From the NCBI GenBank assembly GCA_910577445.1, contig CAJTMZ010000003.1:33764-54861 (forward strand): a DNA stretch of 21,098 nt, given 5' to 3'. Under the pieces are notes generated by a model. That model made no database searches, was not told the origin of the DNA, and was given only the letters and a program-made list of their open reading frames with translations. The position numbers and the translations under genes were made by a program. Each line of letters opens with the position of its first letter. The first letter of the stretch is position 1. The stretch comes from an uncultured Lachnospiraceae bacterium (GTDB lineage: Bacteria; Bacillota; Clostridia; Lachnospirales; Lachnospiraceae). Below are positions 1 through 6,310 of the stretch, piece by piece.

Positions 1-961
1 CCTCCGCCACATTTTTTTCGATATAATAATATATCTCATCATAAGGACCGGCGCTGGTCCAGTAGCTCGCCAGATGGTTATAGCGAAGCGCCTCCACCAC
101 CGACCGCGGATTATACACTCTCTGCCCGCCGGCTGTGTGATAACCGTTATACCAGAGTTTCAGCCCCTGCCTTGTGACAGACGGTTTTTCGCAGGATTTA
201 AGATAACGTTCATATAACTGTGCCACTTCATCCTCACGAAATCCAAAATAATCACTGAATGCCGGAGAATTTGCCATGGTAAATTCCGTAAACATATTCA
301 ATTCCGAACCGCTGGAATATTTGGCAATGGGTAAAATACCCGTCATGTACACCATTACAACATACGGCTTATCCTTTAACAGATTACCAAGAAAAGAAAT
401 ATAGGCTTTCTTTTCCCTGTCCGCAACAAAGTCCCTGTGGAAAATGAAATCCCACTCGTCCAGTACAAATATATATTTTGCCGCGGCATCTTTCTCCCAT
501 ATATCCGTCAGAATATCCCAAACTGCTTCTCCCTGCCGGATTTCCAGCTCCGGATATTTTTTTAAAAGGTCATCCGTCAGCCTTTTTTCTATGCGTTCTA
601 TATATTCTTCATAAGTTCCGTATTTTCTCGGCATCTCGTTAAAAGATATATGAATCACATCGTACTGGTTTAAAAATTTATGGTAGTTCTCGTTTTTCGC
701 AATGTATAAATCATCAAACAATTCCCCGGCCTTATATTCTGCCGTCCTGCCGTCACATCCCCTGGAGAAAAACGCGCTAATCATATTTGCCATAACTGTT
801 TTTCCAAAGCGGCGCGGCCTGGTAATGCATATATAACTGTTTTCTTCCCAAACCAGCGGAAAAAGCTGTTCCAGAATCTGCGTTTTATCTACGAAATACG
901 GCTTTTTTGTTTCCTTTTCATATAAAGAATACGCTGTGGCATTGTTTAAATACACTCCCAT
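1..961 (-). CDS. AAA-ATPase-like protein (PF09820 type), C-terminus beyond the window
   Basis: The reading frame runs from an ATG at 961 without a stop to the window edge, giving the first 320 residues. Near the N-terminus is the variant P-loop typical of the 'predicted AAA-ATPase' family, RPRRFGKT (residues 48-55), then a Walker B-like YIFVLDEWD (163-171) and a TGILPI segment (about 207-212) seen in the same family. Proteins of this family are usually 500-600 residues, with a C-terminal PD-(D/E)XK nuclease-like domain (PF08011) that would lie outside this window. The family is very common in Bacteroidetes and Clostridia; its biological role is not established, although a nuclease or mobile-element link is often suspected. 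A GAAAGG ribosome binding site precedes the ATG. It is separated from the next operon by a terminator. Family assignment is firm; function is not. Confidence 0.85.
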   Translation of the reverse strand, partial: MGVYLNNATAYSLYEKETKKPYFVDKTQILEQLFPLVWEENSYICITRPRRFGKTVMANMISAFFSRGCDGRTAEYKAGELFDDLYIAKNENYHKFLNQYDVIHISFNEMPRKYGTYEEYIERIEKRLTDDLLKKYPELEIRQGEAVWDILTDIWEKDAAAKYIFVLDEWDFIFHRDFVADREKKAYISFLGNLLKDKPYVVMVYMTGILPIAKYSSGSELNMFTEFTMANSPAFSDYFGFREDEVAQLYERYLKSCEKPSVTRQGLKLWYNGYHTAGGQRVYNPRSVVEALRYNHLASYWTSAGPYDEIYYYIEKNVAE

Positions 962-1064
962 AGGTATATGCGCCTTTCTTCCATCAAATAACCGGACCCC
1001 TTTGGGCGGAAACTATCTTTTCCTGCGTCTTAAGACTACCACGATTTGAAGAAAAAAACAACTC

Positions 1065-1100
1065 AAAAAAGCCTGCCGCTCTCCCGCCGGACAGGCTTTT
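1065..1100 (-). terminator. Rho-independent terminator of the sigma-factor operon
   Basis: On the minus strand AAAAGCCTG (1092-1100) pairs perfectly with CAGGCTTTT (1067-1075), with a GC-rich 16-base centre that can extend the stem by CCG/CGG. A run of T follows. It lies just downstream of the stop codon at 1114 and separates that operon from the ATPase-like gene. Confidence 0.85.
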
Positions 1101-1113
1101 ACCGAATAACAAT

Positions 1114-2250
1114 TTATTTTGGCACATACACCGTTTCATTCACCACCACAGATTCCACCTTGTCAATATCGGTCAGGCGGTTAAATACAAGCACAAAATC
1201 CCCCCCGGTACGGGCGCAGGCGTAACCGGTATTGTCAGTATCCACATCGCACTGGTGGACGCCCTCTATCGCGTGCTCATGGACAATATATTCGGTTCCG
1301 TCCCGGTAATTAACGGCCGCATAATACACATGCCAGGGGTCGCCTGCCTCTTCTTCGCCTATCCCCGTAACGGCGTTCATATCTATCCTCATTGCTATCG
1401 GAGATAAGCTGACCACGCCGCCTGCCTGATTTACGTATTCTTTCTTCTCCGCCCTTTTCCGAACCGGTACAAACAGCGTGTCCGTCTCTTCCGCTTCGCT
1501 ATCCGACCCTTTGTCCGAAAACCTGTATATCTCAAATGTAAGACCTTTTATCTCTTCGGCTGTAAAATCCGTCACAATATAGTCATAGCAGTACAGCTTT
1601 TCCTCCGTGGATTTGTCCAAATCTACAAAGATGCTTTCATTACCCTCCGCAATTTGAAAGTAAAAGGGCGAGTCCTCCGAAAACCATGCTCCCTTGCTCT
1701 CGTTGGTAAGCTGGCTGTATTGAAAACATTCTATCCCCCCTTCCTGTTCCAGCGTAAATTCCACGACGGCAGCGTCTCCGTCGCAGACGGCGGCCAGAAC
1801 CGTAAGCCTGGCGTCGCCTATCTCTTTTACGGCCGGCTCGTAGGATACGGCCTCCCCGATTAATTCTTCGGCCCTGTCCAGATTATCGTCCGTGTAATTT
1901 CTCCGGGGATATGTGACTGTGTATGCTATGCCTTTTTCTTCGTCACGCACCTCCTCCGTGTGGGCTTCTACGTTTTTCTTCCCCGCAGTTCCCCAGAGCC
2001 GGGCAAAAAATTCGCTGCCGGAAGCCGCCGCTGCCAGAGCCGGCATTGCAAGGAAAAGAATAAGGACCGCCGCCGCCTTCATTACTTTGGCCCTGTCCGG
2101 AGCATATACGCTTCTTTGGTATCTCCTTAGCATTTTATTTTTATTTTTACAATATTCCCTGGAAAATTCATGCGCCTTTCGGGGCGTGTCAAATTCCTCC
2201 CAAAATACCGTATCTTCTGTCAGGTTCCCGTCGTCTGTGTTTTGTTTCAT
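1114..2250 (-). CDS. Membrane-anchored probable anti-sigma factor (DUF4179-like)
   Basis: 378 residues with a basic cytoplasmic N-terminal part (about 1-55), one hydrophobic helix at about 56-77 and a long extracellular C-terminal domain (about 80-378). This is the layout of anti-sigma factors and of DUF4179-type proteins encoded right after ECF sigma factors in Clostridia. The start is a clear ATG preceded by AGGAGG. It is the last gene of a three-gene operon, 54 bp behind the sigma factor and directly before a terminator. The role inferred is to bind the sigma factor at the membrane and release it on an envelope signal. No zinc-binding HxxxCxxC anti-sigma motif is visible, so it is not a classical ZAS-domain protein. 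The DUF4179 assignment rests on layout and context rather than a profile search. Confidence 0.65.
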   Translation of the reverse strand: MKQNTDDGNLTEDTVFWEEFDTPRKAHEFSREYCKNKNKMLRRYQRSVYAPDRAKVMKAAAVLILFLAMPALAAAASGSEFFARLWGTAGKKNVEAHTEEVRDEEKGIAYTVTYPRRNYTDDNLDRAEELIGEAVSYEPAVKEIGDARLTVLAAVCDGDAAVVEFTLEQEGGIECFQYSQLTNESKGAWFSEDSPFYFQIAEGNESIFVDLDKSTEEKLYCYDYIVTDFTAEEIKGLTFEIYRFSDKGSDSEAEETDTLFVPVRKRAEKKEYVNQAGGVVSLSPIAMRIDMNAVTGIGEEEAGDPWHVYYAAVNYRDGTEYIVHEHAIEGVHQCDVDTDNTGYACARTGGDFVLVFNRLTDIDKVESVVVNETVYVPK

Positions 2251-2304
2251 AACCGCCTCCTGTTTTCAAATTATCGCAGCTTGTCTTTCCGGGTTCTTAC
2301 CGGT

Positions 2305-2832
2305 TCAGGCAGACACATTCCATTCTTTTTTCAGCCTTTTCTTAGCGCGCTCAAATCTTTTCCTTACGTTTTCCTCCGAAATACCAAGCCTTTTAGCCGT
2401 CTCCCTTACCGACAGATTTTTTAGCGCCAGACAGTCTACCACATCATAGTAGCGTGAAGGCAGCACGGATATCAAATCCTTTATGCCGCCTCCCTCCTCC
2501 CGGTTTTCAGAAGCGGAAAGCCTGTCCATATCCGTTTTTCCATCCAGAAAACAGATAATCTCCTGCTCTCTTTTCTTCCTGTTATAAATGTCAATGGCGG
2601 AATGACGTATGACGGTGACAATATATTTTTTGCAGTCATCCGATGCGGCGTCCTCAAAATAAACGCGCCCTTTCATTAATTTCAGGAAAGCGTCCTGCAC
2701 CGCATCCTCCGCTCTGGCGGAATCGTATAAAATGCGGTACGCGGCCTGATACATCTTCTGTTCGTATAGCTGATAGCAGTTTTCAATAAACGCTATCCGG
2801 GCTTTTCCATCGGGCGTTTTTTCCCTGTGCAT
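2305..2832 (-). CDS. ECF-type RNA polymerase sigma factor
   Basis: 175 residues with the two regions of a sigma-70 ECF factor. Region 2 lies at about 18-85, with the AEDAVQDAFLKL core (41-52) that contacts the -10 element and the polymerase clamp. Region 4 lies at about 120-170, with LPSRYYDVVDC and the helix-turn-helix SVRETAKRLGISEENVRKR (141-159), which would bind the -35 element. Length is typical. ATG start with a GAGGTGG ribosome binding site. It is 12 bp downstream of a lipoprotein gene and 54 bp upstream of the membrane-anchored probable anti-sigma gene, so the three are probably co-transcribed. The operon may be autoregulated, as is common for such factors, but I could not identify a convincing ECF promoter. 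Confidence 0.93.
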   Translation of the reverse strand: MHREKTPDGKARIAFIENCYQLYEQKMYQAAYRILYDSARAEDAVQDAFLKLMKGRVYFEDAASDDCKKYIVTVIRHSAIDIYNRKKREQEIICFLDGKTDMDRLSASENREEGGGIKDLISVLPSRYYDVVDCLALKNLSVRETAKRLGISEENVRKRFERAKKRLKKEWNVSA

Positions 2833-2844
2833 CTTCCCACCTCT

Positions 2845-3567
2845 TTACTCCGTCTTTGGTATTTCAAAATACTGTTCTCCCACCATAATGCGGCATTTGG
2901 AGCGCAGCTCTCCGGCATCCTTTACCGGAACATAATAACCGATTGTAAAGCTTTTCGTTTCGCCCTCATCCACCATCACATGATAATAATCCGTTTCACC
3001 CGTGCCGGCCTCCGACAAATACACCGGATAGGAGTTATACCAGTCGCCTAATCCCCCATCTTCTTCCGGTCCAATCATAAACCGGCTTACATTAATGCTT
3101 CCGTCGTCCGGATTCCCCTTATAGTCTATATTCTGGATATCGACCTGCATGAGAAGGAATTTACTTCTGTCCATATATCTTCCCGCATCTATTGTATACA
3201 TATCTTCCTCATTTATGGGAACGTCCCCGGGGGAATCGTACAGACGGAAGCTGTGCAGGGTGCAAATCATGTTTCCCTCCTCCCAGACTTCCTTGTCAGG
3301 GCCCATTTCTATGACCAGCGCATTTTCCTTCGCGCTGTTGGCTGTACCGTTCGTGCTGTTGTTTGTGCTGTCCGTGCTGTTGGCTGTACCATTTGTGCTG
3401 TTAGCTGTGTCGTCCGGGACGTCCGTTTTATATAAATCTTCCTGCGTATTTTCCGCCGCGGCCAAAACGGCCGCCTCCTTTTCCCTTTCCTCCCCGTTCC
3501 GGCTCCCGCAGCCTCCAAGCAGGCAGATACCGCACAGCGCCAGCGCAAAAATTCTGCTGTTCTTCAT
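2845..3567 (-). CDS. Secreted lipoprotein with Asn/Ser/Thr-rich repeat linker
   Basis: 240 residues. The N-terminal signal peptide ends in a lipobox, LLGGC, with Cys20 as the lipidation site. An acidic, low-complexity linker (about 25-80) follows; it contains two tandem 14-residue units rich in Asn, Ser and Thr (52-79). The folded C-terminal part (about 85-240) is predicted by eye to be beta-rich and resembles small immunoglobulin-like DUF4352-type lipoprotein domains, but I cannot confirm that. ATG start with AAGGAG at good spacing. It is the first gene of an operon with an ECF sigma factor 12 bp downstream, so it may be part of the envelope-sensing module or a target of the sigma factor. 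Function unknown. Confidence 0.8.
   Translation of the reverse strand: MKNSRIFALALCGICLLGGCGSRNGEEREKEAAVLAAAENTQEDLYKTDVPDDTANSTNGTANSTDSTNNSTNGTANSAKENALVIEMGPDKEVWEEGNMICTLHSFRLYDSPGDVPINEEDMYTIDAGRYMDRSKFLLMQVDIQNIDYKGNPDDGSINVSRFMIGPEEDGGLGDWYNSYPVYLSEAGTGETDYYHVMVDEGETKSFTIGYYVPVKDAGELRSKCRIMVGEQYFEIPKTE
3332..3415. repeat. Tandem 42-bp direct repeat inside the lipoprotein gene
   Basis: Two adjacent units, 3332-3373 and 3374-3415, share most of their bases, including a common GCTGTTGGCTGTACC core. They are in frame and encode two 14-residue Asn/Ser/Thr-rich units of the lipoprotein linker. A length change of one unit keeps the reading frame, so the linker could vary between strains. 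Confidence 0.8.
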
Positions 3568-3680
3568 AATAATACCGCTCCTTTTTCCTTGTTTTGTACT
3601 TACATTTTATATAACCGCCGGGAAAAGGATTTTGTGACAGGAACGGATAATTTTTAAATTTTCTTCGGTGCTATTGATAA

Positions 3681-3846
3681 TTTAAGGAATTCGTGGCATA
3701 CCACAAGAAAATAGCGACGTAAGCGTCGCAAGTTTGAGATGACTATGATGATTAAACGAGACTCTTATTTGAATATTATTCCTGCCAATTCTGAGTCCTT
3801 CGGCGAAAACGGCCGTCGTACTCAGAATTGGCGACTTCCTCTTAAA
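3681..3846. repeat. Hairpin-rich intergenic element, possible palindromic repeat or structured RNA
   Basis: This non-coding stretch contains three separate inverted repeats: GTGG-CATA-CCAC (3693-3704), GCGACG-TAAG-CGTCGC (3714-3729), and a perfect 13-bp repeat GCCAATTCTGAGT (3784-3796) with ACTCAGAATTGGC (3820-3832), whose loop can itself pair through CGGC/GCCG. The outer ends, TTTAAGGAATTCG (3681-3693) and the complement of 3832-3846, are alike apart from a two-base gap, so they could be imperfect terminal repeats. No T-run follows the large hairpin on either strand, so it is not an ordinary terminator. No reading frame is evident. Whether it is a mobile palindromic element, an RNA, or both cannot be decided from one copy. 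Confidence 0.5.
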
Positions 3847-3857
3847 AGGGGATATTT

Positions 3858-4472
3858 CTAATCTTTCTGTTTATTTTTCAGAATGATATAACTTGCAGCC
3901 AGGATTACAAAGAATACCAGCGCGAAAAGTAGAGTATGAAATATTCCCAGCGGATAAGGCGCAATCCATCCCTGCCCGAAAAACAATATGGAAATAAATC
4001 CTGTAATCATAGAAACGGGCATGAAAGCAATTAAAATTATATTGAGCCAATTTACATAAAACGGCGCTTTTTCTTCTGACAGTACTTTTGCTATAAAATA
4101 TCCGACAATTCCAATAGCCTGAATAATCATTGCTCCCCATACAGCTTCCATTGTCTGTGTTTCATACCATTCGCCAAATGCGCAAAACAGGCCAATAGCA
4201 GCAAAAGCGGTTGATACGATATAAAGTACCTGACTCGTAAACTCTTTACTTTTTTGTTCTTTGTCTGTTGCCGGTTCAATCCCCTTTAGAATATAATCCG
4301 TTGTTACCCCGAAAAAATCACTCAATATAATTACTTTTTCCAGGTCCGGCGTGCTTTGTTCACTTTCCCATTTGGAAACGGCCTGCCTTGAAACTCCGAC
4401 TTTATCCGCAAGCTCCTCCTGTGATATTCCCTTTGACTTTCTTAAATATTGTATTCTGTCTGCCATGTTCAT
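3858..4472 (-). CDS. XRE-family DNA-binding domain fused to four membrane helices
   Basis: 204 residues. Residues about 7-62 form a Cro/C1-type helix-turn-helix (GISQEELADKVGVSRQAVSKWE, the usual XRE signature, spans 15-36). It is followed by a short charged linker and four hydrophobic segments at about 81-99, 110-131, 140-165 and 176-198. The DNA-binding part would be cytoplasmic and tethered to the membrane. Such proteins are common in Firmicutes and some regulate neighbouring transporter genes, but no obvious target adjoins here. ATG start with AGGAG about 10 bases upstream; a second in-frame ATG lies at residue 3. It is flanked by non-coding DNA on both sides and appears to be transcribed alone. 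Confidence 0.85.
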   Translation of the reverse strand: MNMADRIQYLRKSKGISQEELADKVGVSRQAVSKWESEQSTPDLEKVIILSDFFGVTTDYILKGIEPATDKEQKSKEFTSQVLYIVSTAFAAIGLFCAFGEWYETQTMEAVWGAMIIQAIGIVGYFIAKVLSEEKAPFYVNWLNIILIAFMPVSMITGFISILFFGQGWIAPYPLGIFHTLLFALVFFVILAASYIILKNKQKD

Positions 4473-4532
4473 TTTGTCAACACTCCTTTCTTTTGTGGCA
4501 TCATTGTAGCAATATTTTCAGTTGCATAGCCA

Positions 4533-4546
4533 CCATTCAGAAATGG
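4533..4546. promoter_or_regulatory. Possible operator palindrome upstream of the XRE gene
   Basis: CCATT-CAGA-AATGG is a perfect 5-bp inverted repeat about 60 bp upstream of the XRE start. On the minus strand a TTGACA (4553-4558) lies just before it, and a TACAAT (4504-4509) lies between it and the gene, but these two are not at promoter spacing from each other. It could be an autoregulatory site, since XRE regulators often bind such dyads in front of their own gene. Weak evidence. Confidence 0.25.
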
Positions 4547-4660
4547 AAATATGTCAACCGGCAGTTGCAGCGATGAATCGTGATGTCAGAATCACATAAT
4601 TGCCAGAATTAAATTTCCTGTACCGCTCCTTATAATTCCCCCTGCCTGTCCATTTAATTT

Positions 4661-5011
4661 TTAATGCCGCAGTATCTTATCCATTGCTTTCCCTTTTGCC
4701 AGTTCATCCACCAGCTTGTCCAGATACCGTATCTCCCGCATGAGCGGTTCCTCGATATTCTCCACCCTTATGCCGCAGACCACCCCTTTAATCAGCTTCC
4801 TGTTTTCGTTGGGCTGCGGGGCATTTTTGAAAAAATCCCCGTAGGCAGTCGGTTTTGTAAGCATTTCTTCAAGCGCCTCCTGACTGTATCCGGTAAGCCA
4901 CCTGACAATCTCGTCAACCTGCTGCCTTGTCCGCCCCTTTCTCCTGGCTTTGTCCACAAGGAGATTATATACTTTTGCAAAATCCATCTGGTATACTTTG
5001 TCGCTGCTCAT
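4661..5011 (-). CDS. DUF2200 family protein
   Basis: 116 residues, matching the usual length of the DUF2200 family (PF09966) and its sequence pattern: an N-terminal segment with MDFAKVYNLLVDKARRKGRT, then VDEIVRWLTGY, and a C-terminal part with VCGIRVENIEEPLMREIRYLD. Members are small cytoplasmic proteins of unknown function, often found beside other DUF genes, as here. The ATG start has an AAAGGCGG ribosome binding site. It is the last of three short genes with small gaps, 47 bp after the DUF1801 gene. No clear terminator hairpin is visible downstream. Confidence 0.85.
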   Translation of the reverse strand: MSSDKVYQMDFAKVYNLLVDKARRKGRTRQQVDEIVRWLTGYSQEALEEMLTKPTAYGDFFKNAPQPNENRKLIKGVVCGIRVENIEEPLMREIRYLDKLVDELAKGKAMDKILRH

Positions 5012-5058
5012 GCTGCCGCCTTTCTTTTAGCCAATCCTCACTTCCGCCGCGCATTCCT

Positions 5059-5469
5059 TTACGGATGATTCCCCGTAGTATTGCACCATACGGCAATCTC
5101 CGCAATTAGCGGAAGCGGAAGCGGCTTGCTGTACAAAAACTGTATCGTTCCCTTGCTGGTCTTATAGTCCTCCAGCTTTGCGCTAAAATGCGCCACGGCT
5201 TCCGGTCCCGGATACAGTCCGATATGATTCTTGAATCCGGCAAACTGGATAATATTATGGCCCTTCCAGAAAGTCGGCATACTCCATGAAATTTTCTCTT
5301 CCGCTTCCGGCAGAGCCGCGCGTATGGCGTTTCTCACTTCTTTGAGGTATTGCTGCGCATGTTCCGGCTGCGCCATGATATAAGCGTCAATGGATTCCGG
5401 CGCCTTACCGCAGTAATGCCCCTGATTCTGCTTTTGAAAAGTCCGTCCGCATTTTGGACACGTCCACAT
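5059..5469 (-). CDS. DUF1801 (YdhG-like) protein with N-terminal zinc ribbon
   Basis: 136 residues from an ATG at 5469, chosen over an upstream in-frame ATG at 5556 because AAGGAGG lies 9 bases before it and the protein then opens directly with a conserved domain. The N-terminus MWTCPKCGRTF...HYC has Cys4, Cys7, His18 and Cys20, a likely zinc-binding site. Residues about 25-136 match DUF1801/YdhG-like proteins: an ESIDAYI start, PEAEEKISWSMPTFW, and a C-terminal GTIQFLYSKPLPLPLI. This domain (PF08818) is small, cytoplasmic and of unknown function, with a fold related to frataxin/iron chaperones in some annotations. It lies between the DUF2200 gene and an unidentified gene, probably co-transcribed. 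Confidence 0.85.
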   Translation of the reverse strand: MWTCPKCGRTFQKQNQGHYCGKAPESIDAYIMAQPEHAQQYLKEVRNAIRAALPEAEEKISWSMPTFWKGHNIIQFAGFKNHIGLYPGPEAVAHFSAKLEDYKTSKGTIQFLYSKPLPLPLIAEIAVWCNTTGNHP

Positions 5470-5559
5470 TTTTCGCTTCCTCCTTCTTCCATTCCCTTTA
5501 CCAAAACGCATACCGGGAATTATCCTGTTCCAGTCCTGTCCGCAGATTCTGCGCAAATC

Positions 5560-6117
5560 CTATTCGCCGATTCCGCTCAGCCGTTCAATAATCGCCTCCC
5601 GGTATTTCGCATGATTCGGCATACCGCCTCCGACGCCGCCAAGTTTTGGAAGCAGCAGTTTGAAACTGCTTCCGTTCTTCATTGTAATGAAACATTTCAC
5701 AGAACCCATCCAGCCCTTAGCCAGACGGCAGCTCTGAATATCTGCCAGAGGAAAGCATGTTCCGATATCCTCAAAAAATATTTCCGCCGCGACCTCCTGT
5801 ATATCCATCCCGCGCACATTGGGCTCGTCGTTAAATTCATAAAAATAGCTGCCCTTTTCACACTCCGTAATTACCATTGATGACTGCGTAATTCCAAAGT
5901 AGATATCATAAGTCGAAAATTTCGCCTTTTCCAGCGCAACGCTGCCTCCGTCCTCGTCCGGAACAAGCCCGTTTTCCGTGCGATAACACTTTCCGAAAAC
6001 GCATCTCACCCTTGATTCCTTCGCCAGAGCATGAATACCCGCCAGCAGAGTTTCCCCCTCAGGTATATATTTCCCCAAAGACTGCCGCATATTTGTTTCA
6101 TCGAAAATTTCAGACAT
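5560..6117 (-). CDS. Uncharacterised cytoplasmic protein
   Basis: 185 residues, no signal peptide, no membrane helix. I do not recognise the family. The middle part (about 70-160) alternates beta-strand-like segments (YDIYFGITQSSMVITE, KCFITMKNGSSFKLLL) in a way that recalls small PH-like or YcxB-like domains, but this is only an impression. A glycine-rich GGVGGGMPNHAKY segment lies near the C-terminus. The ATG has a strong GAGGAGG ribosome binding site, so the gene is likely real and well translated. It is the first of three small genes (90 bp before the DUF1801 gene). Confidence 0.75.
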   Translation of the reverse strand: MSEIFDETNMRQSLGKYIPEGETLLAGIHALAKESRVRCVFGKCYRTENGLVPDEDGGSVALEKAKFSTYDIYFGITQSSMVITECEKGSYFYEFNDEPNVRGMDIQEVAAEIFFEDIGTCFPLADIQSCRLAKGWMGSVKCFITMKNGSSFKLLLPKLGGVGGGMPNHAKYREAIIERLSGIGE

Positions 6118-6165
6118 ACTATGTCCTCCTCTTTTTATATGTTTAACTTGCCGCTCTTACCTTTC

Positions 6166-6171
6166 ATCATA
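6166..6171 (-). promoter_or_regulatory. Candidate extended -10 promoter for the three small genes
   Basis: On the minus strand TGGTATGAT forms an extended -10 element (TG-n-TATGAT), about 50 bp upstream of the ATG at 6117. No good -35 is seen at 17 bp. The position between the upstream terminator and the first gene supports it. Confidence 0.35.
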
Positions 6172-6194
6172 CCACACCCATGCTCCATATACCA

Positions 6195-6228
6195 CAAAAT
6201 TATGGGGCATGACCTCTGCCATGCCCCA
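6195..6228 (-). terminator. Terminator downstream of the alpha-glucosidase gene
   Basis: TGGGGCATG (6203-6211) pairs perfectly over 9 bp with CATGCCCCA (6220-6228) around an 8-base loop. On the minus strand it is followed by TAATTTTG. It lies about 85 bp behind the alpha-glucosidase stop codon and before the next promoter, so it ends the LacI-controlled operon. Confidence 0.75.
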
Positions 6229-6310
6229 ACAATCCGCCGTGAAAAACCGCTTTCACTTCGCTGCTTCTGACCTCTCAATTCTTTCTCCGCAAAGTACCGG
6301 AAAGCTCAAA

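Noticed and set aside
1913..2449. A 178-codon plus-strand frame opposite the sigma-factor operon
   Set aside because: It runs antisense to the sigma and anti-sigma genes, has no ribosome binding site and no recognisable protein pattern. The minus-strand frames have clear families.
3332..3415. Direct repeats considered as a CRISPR fragment
   Set aside because: The two units are adjacent with no spacer, are in frame within a lipoprotein gene and encode a low-complexity linker. No cas gene is nearby.
3784..3832. The 13-bp inverted repeat considered as a terminator for the XRE gene
   Set aside because: No T-run follows it on the minus strand (nor on the plus strand), and the loop of 23 bases is long for a terminator.
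5470..5556. Upstream in-frame ATG for the DUF1801 gene
   Set aside because: The extra 29 residues are basic and not part of a domain, no ribosome binding site precedes this ATG, and a very good one precedes the ATG at 5469.
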